Positions 45,679-53,802 of a stretch of DNA of 64,000 nt are shown one piece after another. The notes under the pieces are model-generated. The model saw nothing but the letters and a program-made list of their open reading frames with translations. It was not told where the DNA came from and searched no databases. Numbering within the stretch: position 1 is the stretch's first letter; every line of letters begins with the position of its first letter. The DNA lies in assembly GCF_900103805.1 (NCBI RefSeq), contig NZ_FNIB01000006.1, positions 1 through 64,000 on the forward strand, given 5' to 3'. The position numbers were made by a program, and so were the translations under genes. Origin of the DNA: Cryobacterium flavum (GTDB taxonomy: Bacteria; Actinomycetota; Actinomycetes; Actinomycetales; Microbacteriaceae).

Positions 45679-46335
45679 TCAGTCGGTCTGCAGCAGGATG
45701 CCGTCGTGGATGGCACGCTTGCGCAGCGCGACCTTGGTTCCCACGTCGTATCCGGCGAGGCGGTACTTTTCGCGAATGCGTTTGAGGTAGCTCTTGGCGG
45801 TCTCCTCGGAGATGCCGAGCTGGTAGGCGACGGCCTTGACCGGCTCGCCGGCACCGTAGAGCGCCATGACCCGGCGTTCCTGGGCGCTGAGGCGGGGACC
45901 TTCGACGTTCTCGGTGGAGTTGAGCGCGTAGTCGAGCTCGGCCGAGATGTACGACTTGCCATTGTAGGCGGCGCGAATGGCGTCGACGATCATGCTGGCT
46001 TCCTCGCTCTTCACGAGGTAGCCGAGCGCGCCTGCCGCGAGGGCTTCGCGCACCAGTGCCGGTTCGGAATAGGTGCTCATGAGTACCGTCTTCACACCGG
46101 TCGTCTTGAGTGTGGAGATCTTCAGCGACACCGGAATGTTGTCCTTGAGATCGAGGTCGAGCAGCACGACATCCACCGGAAACTCGGGATGCGTCAGCAG
46201 CTCGGGCCAGGTGGTCACCGCCGCTACCATCTCGATGTCATCAGCGGCGCTGCGGATCCACTCGGTGAGGGCACCCAGGAGCATCCTGTGGTCATCGACC
46301 AGGGCTAAACGGATGGGACGGTCTGTTGTCGTCAT
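45679..46335 (-). CDS. NarL/FixJ-type response regulator
   Basis: The 218-residue regulator has a receiver domain with acidic pocket D14/D15, phosphoacceptor D60 (VVLLDLDL), T/S near 87 and K109 (YLVKSEE), and a LuxR-type helix-turn-helix (150-215: LSAQERRVMALYGAGEPVKAV, EETAKSYLKRIREKY). It is the last of three same-strand genes: kinase, kinase-like membrane protein, regulator. The gap to the membrane gene is 45 nt. Targets are unknown. Confidence 0.93.
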   Translation of the reverse strand: MTTTDRPIRLALVDDHRMLLGALTEWIRSAADDIEMVAAVTTWPELLTHPEFPVDVVLLDLDLKDNIPVSLKISTLKTTGVKTVLMSTYSEPALVREALAAGALGYLVKSEEASMIVDAIRAAYNGKSYISAELDYALNSTENVEGPRLSAQERRVMALYGAGEPVKAVAYQLGISEETAKSYLKRIREKYRLAGYDVGTKVALRKRAIHDGILLQTD

Positions 46336-46380
46336 TTTCTGCCTCCTACTGGTTGCACCCTATCGCCTAAATCCCCAATA

Positions 46381-47718
46381 CTAGGCATCCGCTGGATTGT
46401 CGACACTGCACTCGATGTCTACCCGCAGGCTCCCGGCCCGATTTGAGTCCACATGCGGGCCAACCGCACGAATCGCCTGCCAGGTTTCGGGATCGACACG
46501 CCGCCGGGCGACCCCCGTTGTAGTCAATTCGATGGGGAAACGCACCTTGCGGTGCGGACCCGCCCCATGTGTGGGGGCAATCGGTCCAAGGCGCAGCGAA
46601 ACGGATGTCCCCGACCTGGCCGTATCCCCGATCAGCAGCCAAATTGTCAGCAGCAGCCCATCGCGTTGCGGCGGGGAGAGCAGTCCGGCCAGACCGGCCG
46701 GATCGCTGAGCGCGACGACCGGACCGAGAAATTCGCTCTCGGTGATGGCGTGGTGCAGCCAGGTTTCGGTGCGCCCCTCGATCAGGTGCAAGCGCAGTTG
46801 GGTAGCCAGGGAGGCCGCCGTGGTCGCCGTCGACGGCGTCAGTGGCAGTGCGGTGCGGCCCTGGGCAACATCGTCGAGCAGGGTCTCGGCGTCGAGGTCG
46901 AGCCGGGCCAGCTGCTCGGAGGCGAGCATCCCGACCGCGAATCGTGGCTGGGAGACCGTGCTCTGCACCAGAACGAGGTCGAGTTCGCGCTGCACCATGC
47001 GCCGGAACGCCTGCACGATGCTCGCACCGACCAGCGGTGGTGCGACAGCGAGGGCAATGGAGAGGATGTCGGGGCCGAGGGTGAGCAGGTCGGCGCGCGT
47101 TTCGAACAGTGTCGCCGCGCTCATCGCCAGACCGAGGGCCACGGTGGCCATGGTGATTTCGCCGGTCTCGCGTAAGGTCACGATCGACAGTAGAAAAGCG
47201 CCGACGGCGGGTGCCGCGGTCGAAAAGTTTCCCGCGCCGGTCGCGCCCGAGGATCCGGCCAGATCGAGCGCCACCACGACCGCACAGGCGCCCAGGGCCG
47301 CCAGGAACAACCAGAGCGGCAGGAGGGAGGCCAGTTTGTGTACCGCGAGGTGAACGGCCACCGCGGTGGCCAGCAGAATGACCCAGGCCAGAATGCTCAG
47401 CACCGGAATGTGCGCCGGGTCCCACTCAATGATCAGGCGCGCGAGCAGGAACACCGCGATGAAGGCCCCGCTGATGCTCATGCCGATACCGAGGTGACGG
47501 GCACCCAAACCGTTCTGGTCCGACCGAAAGACGGTGATGCGGCCGTCACCGCGCAGAATCGTGCGGGGAAACCGCAGCGGCAACAGGTCGGCGCGGGTGC
47601 GATGCGCGGCGGATGCCGGTGGCCAGCTGCGTTCGGATGATCCGCCGAGCAGACGCGAACCCACACCGCGGGCCCGCGGGTGGGTGGCGATGGGCGCGGT
47701 GTCGCTAAACTGGCTCAC
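46381..47718 (-). CDS. Kinase-like membrane protein of a three-gene signalling unit
   Basis: This 445-residue protein has about 80 soluble residues, then about five to six spans (80-250), then a cytoplasmic C-terminal half. That half has the order seen in small actinobacterial sensor kinases (RRMVQRELDLVLVQSTVS, a helical RLDLDAETLLDDVAQGRTAL segment, QRDGLLLTIWLLIGDTARSG where an N box would be), but I see no phospho-histidine, no Asn of an N box and no G boxes. It could be a degenerate kinase partner. It is coupled to the true kinase by ATGA and precedes the regulator. Its function is otherwise unknown. Confidence 0.75.
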   Translation of the reverse strand: MSQFSDTAPIATHPRARGVGSRLLGGSSERSWPPASAAHRTRADLLPLRFPRTILRGDGRITVFRSDQNGLGARHLGIGMSISGAFIAVFLLARLIIEWDPAHIPVLSILAWVILLATAVAVHLAVHKLASLLPLWLFLAALGACAVVVALDLAGSSGATGAGNFSTAAPAVGAFLLSIVTLRETGEITMATVALGLAMSAATLFETRADLLTLGPDILSIALAVAPPLVGASIVQAFRRMVQRELDLVLVQSTVSQPRFAVGMLASEQLARLDLDAETLLDDVAQGRTALPLTPSTATTAASLATQLRLHLIEGRTETWLHHAITESEFLGPVVALSDPAGLAGLLSPPQRDGLLLTIWLLIGDTARSGTSVSLRLGPIAPTHGAGPHRKVRFPIELTTTGVARRRVDPETWQAIRAVGPHVDSNRAGSLRVDIECSVDNPADA

Positions 47719-48941
47719 TTGGGAACCTCCAGCACAACCGTGGTTCCGGCGCCGGGCGAGGAGAACAGGCGGGCGTTGCCGCCGACATCCCGAAGCCGGG
47801 CAATCACCGATTCGGCCACACCGAGGCGCTCCGTTCCCACCTGGCCGAGGTCGAAGCCGACCCCGGTATCGGTGACCATCGCGCGAACAGTGCGGGCGTC
47901 ATCTGTTATGGTCACGTCGGCGTGGTCGACACCGGAGTGACGGCGCACGTTTTCGAGGCATTCGGAGAGGGCCAGCAGAAAGGAATCGAGTACGTTGCTG
48001 GATAGCTGCACCTGCCCGCTGCCGTGCCAGTTGACGGTGAGGCCCATGCGTTCAAAGCGTTGGCGCACGGCGTCGAGGGTATCGCCGAGGGAGAGCACCG
48101 ACGCCGGTTCCAGGCTGTAGACCCCGGAGCGACGGGGCGTCGGCAGGCCGCCGAGGCGCAGCTGGCGTAGGAGTCGTGCGTCATCACCGGCCTGCTTCTG
48201 CAGGGCGATCGGGCTCACCCCCACGCCGGAGTGGGCCAGCAGGGTGAGGGTGGCGAGCACCGTGTCGTGCAGCAGACGGGCGTCCTGACGGCGTTGCGCT
48301 TCCAGCTCGCTCGCGTACCGCTCGGCCCGGTGGGCGCGGCCGATCGCGGCGATGCGGTGCATCACCCGGGGCACGCTCTGCGCGATCCACCAGGCAGCGA
48401 GCGTGAACGCCAGCCACATGCTCACGGTCAGCGCCAGCAGCACCGTGCGGTCGGGCGCATCGACGGTCACGACGGCCACACTCGCGATGGTGACTGCGAA
48501 ACTCGCCACGAGCAGCAGTATCCGGCGGGGGCTGGTCAGCAGCACGGCCGCGACCGCGCACATCGGCGCGGTGGAAACCATGCCGATGACGCTCTCCTCG
48601 ATCAGGTTCAGGGGAACACCCGGATGGCTGGCGAAGCCCACGATGAATATGATCGCTTCTCCGCTGAGCACGGTCAGAACGGCCCAGCGCAGCGCCCCGG
48701 TGCTGCCGAGCAAGTATTGTCCAACGGCCAGAAACAGCACGAGCACGAGACACCAGAGGCGTGCGTCGGCCTCCAGCCCGCCCGGCACCAGCAGGCAGGC
48801 CAGCGTCGTGGCCGTACCCACGAGCCCGGCTGCCTGCACCGCTCTGCGCAGGAGGCGGTCGCGCTCCTTGAGGATGCGTTGCATGGGGGCCTGTCCGGTT
48901 TGGAAATGAACGTGTTCTATCAGCACCATACCGGGCGACAC
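47715..48941 (-). CDS. Sensor histidine kinase, NarL-partner class
   Basis: The 408-residue kinase has about six N-terminal spans (35-205), a HisKA_3-like helix with the phospho-His in RLLHDTVLATLTLL near 233, and a HATPase with LSECLENVRRHSG (N box), DTGVGFD (G1) and SSPGAGTTVVLEVP (G2). The frame starts at 48941; MQRILKERDRL at 48884 is a possible later start. Its stop overlaps the membrane gene by 4 nt. The start is 15 nt past metX on the same strand, so read-through from metYX is possible. Confidence 0.9.
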   Translation of the reverse strand: MSPGMVLIEHVHFQTGQAPMQRILKERDRLLRRAVQAAGLVGTATTLACLLVPGGLEADARLWCLVLVLFLAVGQYLLGSTGALRWAVLTVLSGEAIIFIVGFASHPGVPLNLIEESVIGMVSTAPMCAVAAVLLTSPRRILLLVASFAVTIASVAVVTVDAPDRTVLLALTVSMWLAFTLAAWWIAQSVPRVMHRIAAIGRAHRAERYASELEAQRRQDARLLHDTVLATLTLLAHSGVGVSPIALQKQAGDDARLLRQLRLGGLPTPRRSGVYSLEPASVLSLGDTLDAVRQRFERMGLTVNWHGSGQVQLSSNVLDSFLLALSECLENVRRHSGVDHADVTITDDARTVRAMVTDTGVGFDLGQVGTERLGVAESVIARLRDVGGNARLFSSPGAGTTVVLEVPK

Positions 48942-48956
48942 GCGCGCGGGTTCGCC

Positions 48957-50159
48957 CTAGTGCAGCACCCGTCGAATCTGGGCGCCGATTGCCTCGTTCT
49001 CAATGAGGAAACCATCGTGACCATAGCCGGATTCCAGCACGACCGCGGTGGGTCCATCAATATTGTTGGTCAGATGCGCGGCGATGGTGCGCTGGCCATC
49101 CACCGGAAAGAGACGGTCGCTGTCGATTCCGACGACGACCGAGCGGGCGCTGATCCGGCCCAGGGCGGTCGCGACGCCGCCGCGACCGCGACCGACATCG
49201 TGGGAGTTCATGGCTTCGACCAGCACGATGTAGCTGTTGGCGTCGAAGCGTCGGGTGAATTTGTTGCCGTGAAAGTCGAGGTACGACTCAACGGCGAAGC
49301 GGCCGTTGGCGCCGAGCGGACTGATGCCGCTCTGCCAGCCCCGGTCGAAGCGGGCGTTCAGCTCGGCCGGGCTTCGGTAGTTGAGCAGGGCCATTCTGCG
49401 GGCCAGGGCCAGCCCGCGGGTCGGGCCGTCGCCATCCGCTTCGTCGTAGTAGTCGCCGGCTCGAAAGGCCGGGTCGGTGCGGATGGCCTCGATCTGCACC
49501 GAGTTGAGGGCGATCTGGTCGGCGGTCGTGACGGGCGGCGCCGCCAGAATGATCAGGCGTTCGACCCGGGCGGGGGTCTCGATCGCCCATTCGAGGGCGT
49601 GCATGCCGCCCATGGAACCGCCGATGACGGCCGCCCAGCGTTCGATGCCGAGCCGGTCGCTGAACACGCGCTGGGCGCTGACCTGATCGCGAATGGTGAG
49701 ATAGGGAAAGCGGATGCCCCACTCCAGCGCGTCGGGTGCGAGCGAGGCCGGCCCGGTGCTGCCTTGGCAGCCGCCGAGCATGTTCGGCGCCACGACGAAC
49801 CACCGGTCGGTGTCGATGGCCAGTCCGGGGCCGACGATACCGTCCCACCAGCCGCCGGTCTCCTGGCCGGGTCCGGGAGCGCCGACCACGTGGCTGTCAC
49901 CGGTGAGGGCGTGCAGCACGAGTACGGCGTTGTCGGCGGCCGGGTTCAGGGTTCCCCAGGTTTCGTAAGCGAGGCGGGCTGCCGGAAGGCTGCCGCCGGC
50001 CTCGAAGCTGAGCGGGCCGAGGTTTTGAAACTGGCGGTGGCCCACTGGGTCGCCGTCACGCCAGGCTCCGGTCGCCGGAGGCTTGCCGAGTACCGAGCGC
50101 GCCTGGGCTTCGGTAATGAAGCTCGACGGGACCGTGTCTGCTGACGATTGCCATTCCAT
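48957..50159 (-). CDS. metX: Homoserine O-acetyltransferase
   Basis: MetX acetylates homoserine with acetyl-CoA, opening methionine synthesis by direct sulfhydrylation. The 400-residue alpha/beta hydrolase has the nucleophile elbow GGSMGGMHALEW (Ser near 168), acid D in GIDSDRLFP and the catalytic His in SGYGHDGFLIE. LHALTGDSHVVG is the family's early motif. It follows metY by 75 nt in the same direction, and metY uses its product. Substrate choice between acetyl and succinyl is by family only. Confidence 0.95.
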   Translation of the reverse strand: MEWQSSADTVPSSFITEAQARSVLGKPPATGAWRDGDPVGHRQFQNLGPLSFEAGGSLPAARLAYETWGTLNPAADNAVLVLHALTGDSHVVGAPGPGQETGGWWDGIVGPGLAIDTDRWFVVAPNMLGGCQGSTGPASLAPDALEWGIRFPYLTIRDQVSAQRVFSDRLGIERWAAVIGGSMGGMHALEWAIETPARVERLIILAAPPVTTADQIALNSVQIEAIRTDPAFRAGDYYDEADGDGPTRGLALARRMALLNYRSPAELNARFDRGWQSGISPLGANGRFAVESYLDFHGNKFTRRFDANSYIVLVEAMNSHDVGRGRGGVATALGRISARSVVVGIDSDRLFPVDGQRTIAAHLTNNIDGPTAVVLESGYGHDGFLIENEAIGAQIRRVLH

Positions 50160-50234
50160 ACAGGTCCATTCTGTCGGTCGAATGAACCGCCCGGGCGCAT
50201 GTTACGTCGTACGCCCGGGCTGGGCCGATTTGGT

Positions 50235-51566
50235 TTAGGCGTCGGCGCGGTCGCGCTTGACGACGGCGCGGGCGGCGGCCAGACCGGCCTCGAGGTCGGC
50301 CTTGAGGTCGACGACGTTCTCGATACCCACCGAGAGGCGCACCAGGCCGGGGGTGACGCCGGCGGTGAGCTGCTGCTCCGGGGTGAGCTGGGCGTGCGTG
50401 GTCGACGCCGGGTGGATCACCAGGGAGCGTACATCACCGATGTTGGCGAGGTGGCTGAACAGGCTCAGGTTGTCGACCAGGGCGCGGCCGGCCGAGACAC
50501 CGCCCTTGAGTTCGAACGAGAGCACAGCACCGACGCCGAGCGGGGCGTACTTGTTGGCGTTGGCATACCAGGGGCTCGACGGCAGTCCGGCGTAGTTCAC
50601 CGAGGCGATGTCGTCGTGGTTGTCGAGCCACTCGGCGATGTCCTGCGCGTTCTGCACGTGGCGTTCGATGCGCAGGCTGAGGGTCTCAATGCCCTGGATG
50701 AGCTGCCAGGCGCTCGCCGGGGCGATAGCGCTGCCGAGGTCGCGCAGCAGCTGCACACGCGCCTTGATGACGTAGGCGATGCCGTCGCCGACCGCGGTGG
50801 TGTAGCTGGCGCCGTGGTACGACGGGTCGGGTTCGGTCAGGCCTGGGAACTTCTCGACGTTCTTCGACCACTCGAACTTGCCGCCGTCGACCAGCACGCC
50901 GCCGATGATGGTGCCGTGGCCGCCGAGAAACTTCGTGGCCGAGTGCACGATGATGTCGGCGCCGTGCTCGAACGGGCGAATCAGATACGGGGTGGCGATA
51001 GTGTTATCGACGATCAGCGGAATACCGGCGGCGTGGGCGACATCCGCTACCAGGGAAATGTCAAGAACGTTGATGCGCGGGTTGCCGATGGTCTCGGCGA
51101 AGAACAGCTTGGTGTTCGGGCGCACCGCGCGCTGCCATTCGGCCGCGTCATCCTGGTCTTCGACGAAGGTGACCTCGATGCCGAGCTTGGCCAGGGTGTA
51201 CTTGAACAGGTTGTAGGTTCCGCCGTAGATCGAGCTCGACGACACGATGTGGTCACCGGCCTGCGCAATGTTCAACACCGCAAAAGTGGATGCCGACTGG
51301 CCGGAAGACAGCAGCAGCGCCGCGGTACCGCCCTCGAGCGCCGCGACGCGCTCCTCGACGACGGCCTGCGTGGGGTTCTGGATGCGAGTGTAGATGTTGC
51401 CGAACTCGGCCAGCGCGAACAGATTCTGCGCGTGCTCCGCACTGTTGAACACGTACGACGTGGTCTGGTAGATCGGGGTGGCTCGCGCGTTCGTAACCGG
51501 GTCGGGACGCGCGCCTGAATGAACCTGCTTGGTCTCAAACTTCCACGATGAAGAATTGTCGGTCAC
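50235..51566 (-). CDS. metY: O-acetylhomoserine aminocarboxypropyltransferase (sulfhydrylase)
   Basis: MetY condenses O-acetylhomoserine with sulfide to homocysteine. The 443-residue PLP enzyme has TSYVFNSAEHAQNLF near the start, the substrate loop SSSIYGGTYNLF, the PLP lysine in HSATKFLGGHGTIIGGV near 209, and SLGNxxSL-like region replaced by RSLVIHPASTTHAQL near 370, which is diagnostic for this group. The GTG at 51564-51566 has GGAGG 5 nt upstream. No SAM riboswitch was seen in the leader, which has a CCGCG/CGCGG stem (51575-51592) beside the ribosome site. Confidence 0.95.
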   Translation of the reverse strand: MTDNSSSWKFETKQVHSGARPDPVTNARATPIYQTTSYVFNSAEHAQNLFALAEFGNIYTRIQNPTQAVVEERVAALEGGTAALLLSSGQSASTFAVLNIAQAGDHIVSSSSIYGGTYNLFKYTLAKLGIEVTFVEDQDDAAEWQRAVRPNTKLFFAETIGNPRINVLDISLVADVAHAAGIPLIVDNTIATPYLIRPFEHGADIIVHSATKFLGGHGTIIGGVLVDGGKFEWSKNVEKFPGLTEPDPSYHGASYTTAVGDGIAYVIKARVQLLRDLGSAIAPASAWQLIQGIETLSLRIERHVQNAQDIAEWLDNHDDIASVNYAGLPSSPWYANANKYAPLGVGAVLSFELKGGVSAGRALVDNLSLFSHLANIGDVRSLVIHPASTTHAQLTPEQQLTAGVTPGLVRLSVGIENVVDLKADLEAGLAAARAVVKRDRADA

Positions 51567-51655
51567 GATAGCCTCCGCGTCATTCAGCGCGGACTCTCCA
51601 GCGCTCTGGCCCCGAGCCTAAAGATGCCCGAATGGCCGTGCAAGAGCCGGCGAAA

Positions 51656-51672
51656 CACAACGTCATGTTGTG
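51656..51672. promoter_or_regulatory. Inverted repeat between metY and acyltransferase gene
   Basis: CACAAC (51656-51661) and GTTGTG (51667-51672) flank GTCAT. It lies about 90 nt upstream of the metY start and 8 nt past the acyltransferase stop. It may be an operator for metY or part of a weak terminator; it does not resemble the known corynebacterial McbR site. Confidence 0.35.
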
Positions 51673-51679
51673 CGAGCGC

Positions 51680-52777
51680 TTACGTGCGATTGTCATGCGG
51701 CAACACGATCGTGCCGGTCGGCGTCGTCGCCGTCTCCCGGAACAGCCACCGTACTTTCGGCTGGACCAGGGGCTGAACCAGCCGTCGAACGACGGGCAGC
51801 GACAGCACGATGGAGGTAATCACGCTCAGCACGATCATGCCCGGCAACACCCACGCGGGCTGTGGACCGTCGAGCACACCCGTCTCCCGTAGCGGGTAGA
51901 GCACGAAGGTGTGCAGCAGGTAGATGTACATTGTCGCCGCGCCCAGCTCGGTGAACCAGGTCGTGCGCCGCGGAATCAGCATAAGGAATGCCACGATGAG
52001 CGCAAACGCGAGCAGCATGACGGCCAAACGGATGCCGCCGGCCCACCACGCGGAATAGTCAAACGTCGCGTACCCCTCGTCATAGAGCAGGAATCGGCGC
52101 ACCTGCAGGGTGCGGAGGGCGTTGATATTGAACGCGATCACCAGGTAGAGCAAGGCGAATAGCCCGATCGCGCCGGCCCGCCAGCGCCAGACCAGGCCGT
52201 TGCGGAGCTCGAGCCAGGTGTCGGTCAGCAGCCACTGGCGCAGTTTCCAGCCGAAAACAAAGAACGGCAGCAGCCCGAGGGTGCGGGACAGGGCGAACGT
52301 ACCGTCTATATTCGGCAGGTAGCCGACCCCGATCGAGATAATAATGCTGATGATGAGGGGATAGCGCAGGAACACGAGGTACGGCAGGACAATCCGCCAC
52401 ATCACCAGGGCGAGCAGAAACCACAGCGTCCAGCTCGCTGTGGAGTAATCCAGCACGAACTTACCGCCGAGGATCCAGCGCAGCACCGTCCAGATCGTCT
52501 CGAAGATGAGGTACGGAAAGACGATGTCGGTGAGCAGCCGGTGCATCTGCCGTGCGTTTGGCGGTCCCGACTTGGCGAAGTAGCCGCTCACGGCCACGAA
52601 AACCGGCACGTGGAAGGCGTAGATGAACAGATACAGCGTGTAGGCGACATCGGCTTCGCCGATGAGTTTGAGAATCGCGTGGCCGATCAGCACGAGGGTG
52701 ACGGCCACCCAGCGCGCGTTGTCCCAGAGGGGTACGCGACGCTTCTGTGGTGGAGTGGTGGTGTCCAGTGCGCTCAT
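51680..52777 (-). CDS. Acyltransferase 3 family membrane protein
   Basis: The 365-residue protein has ten or so spans and the acyltransferase 3 features: WDNARWVAVTLVLIGHAILK (catalytic-type His in span 1), FHVPVFVAVSGYFAKS, and WTLWFLLALVMWR, ending with YLLHTFVLYPL. It is close to the OpgC/fucose 4-O-acetylase-like group that O-acylates surface sugars. The ATG at 52775-52777 (MSALDTTTPP) has GGGAG 10 nt upstream; an ATG three codons earlier abuts the same purines. It is divergent from the short-chain dehydrogenase across 29 nt. Confidence 0.85.
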   Translation of the reverse strand: MSALDTTTPPQKRRVPLWDNARWVAVTLVLIGHAILKLIGEADVAYTLYLFIYAFHVPVFVAVSGYFAKSGPPNARQMHRLLTDIVFPYLIFETIWTVLRWILGGKFVLDYSTASWTLWFLLALVMWRIVLPYLVFLRYPLIISIIISIGVGYLPNIDGTFALSRTLGLLPFFVFGWKLRQWLLTDTWLELRNGLVWRWRAGAIGLFALLYLVIAFNINALRTLQVRRFLLYDEGYATFDYSAWWAGGIRLAVMLLAFALIVAFLMLIPRRTTWFTELGAATMYIYLLHTFVLYPLRETGVLDGPQPAWVLPGMIVLSVITSIVLSLPVVRRLVQPLVQPKVRWLFRETATTPTGTIVLPHDNRT

Positions 52778-52806
52778 TGACACCATTCTCCCGCCACAAT
52801 GGAGAA

Positions 52807-53589
52807 ATGAGTATTCGACGAGTGGTTGTGACCGGAGCAAGTTCAGGAATTGGAGCGGCGACGGCACGCCTGTTCCGGGAGCATGGTTGGAACGTGGTGG
52901 GGGTCGCACGGCGGGCCGACCGTCTCAAAGCGCTGCAGGCCGAAACCGGAGCGGATGTCTTCACCGCCGACCTCACGGTGCAGGCGGATGTCGACGCCTT
53001 GCGCGACTACCTCGCCGCCAGCGGCCCGGTGCACGCCCTCGTCAACAATGCCGGCGGCGCCAAGGGTCTTGACTCGGTCGAGGCCGGAAGCATCGAAGAC
53101 TGGGCCTGGATGTTCGAGATCAACGTGCTCGCCGTCAAGCGGGTCACCACGGCCATTCTGCCGCTGCTGCGCGCCGGTATGGCCTCCGGGGCCGGATCGG
53201 CCGATATCGTGAACGTCACCTCGATTGCCGGGCACGTGGCTTACCTCGGCGGTGGCGGCTACAACGCGGCGAAGTTCGCCGCGCACGCCATGACCGAGGT
53301 GCTGCGCCTCGAACTGTCGGGGGAGCCGATTCGGGTGATCGAGATCGCGCCGGGCATGGTCAGAACGGATGAGTTCGGCCTGGTTCGCTTCGACGGCGAC
53401 GCCGACAAGGCCTTCGCGGCCTACGAGAACGTTCCCGATCCGCTCTCGGCGGAGGACATCGCCGAGACGATCGTGTCGAGCGTTGAGCGCCCCGCGCACG
53501 TGAACCTCGACCTGATCGTGATCAAGCCGGTCGCCCAGGCATCGTCGACCCGCGTCGCCCGCGGCCCCCTAATGGTGCGCGAGGACTAA
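52807..53589 (+). CDS. Short-chain dehydrogenase/reductase, YdfG-like
   Basis: The 260-residue SDR has the cofactor loop TGASSGIGAATA (residues 10-17), ARRADRL after strand 2 suggesting NADP preference, NNAGG near 83, the catalytic Ser in VTSIAG and Y-x3-K in YNAAKFAAH near 160. The C-terminal motif GMVRTDEFGLVRFDGDAD and ETIVSSVERPAHVNLDLIVIKP match the YdfG/serine-3-dehydrogenase group. GGAG lies at 52801-52804, close to the ATG. The substrate is unknown; YdfG-type enzymes act on 3-hydroxy acids including malonic semialdehyde. Confidence 0.9.
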   Translation: MSIRRVVVTGASSGIGAATARLFREHGWNVVGVARRADRLKALQAETGADVFTADLTVQADVDALRDYLAASGPVHALVNNAGGAKGLDSVEAGSIEDWAWMFEINVLAVKRVTTAILPLLRAGMASGAGSADIVNVTSIAGHVAYLGGGGYNAAKFAAHAMTEVLRLELSGEPIRVIEIAPGMVRTDEFGLVRFDGDADKAFAAYENVPDPLSAEDIAETIVSSVERPAHVNLDLIVIKPVAQASSTRVARGPLMVRED

Positions 53590-53748
53590 CCGGGGGCCGC
53601 GGGTTCCGGCGCGGCCCGGCTGCGCGGGACCAGCGCCAATTCGCGCCCGGAGCGAGAGAGAGTTCTGGCCTGGCCACAACTCCCACGCGACGCGCCGCGC
53701 TGGACCTGAGCCAGTGCGCGGGAGTTCCGCCTCCCGCGGGGCACAGCA

Positions 53749-53786
53749 AACGGGCCGGACAGGATGTGCATCCTGGCCGGCCCGTT
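53749..53786. terminator. Bidirectional terminator between SDR gene and acetate symporter
   Basis: AACGGGCCGG (53749-53758) pairs with CCGGCCCGTT (53777-53786); inside, after one mismatch, CAGGAT pairs with ATCCTG around a GTGC loop. It lies between convergent genes. The 160 nt before it hold no gene and no other clear structure. Confidence 0.8.
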
Positions 53787-53802
53787 CGTTGCACTGCGGG
53801 GG

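Noticed and set aside
51567-51679. SAM riboswitch in front of metY
   Set aside because: None of the conserved SAM-I, SAM-II or SAM-IV core sequences can be found in the leader; only a short stem near the ribosome site and an inverted repeat are present.
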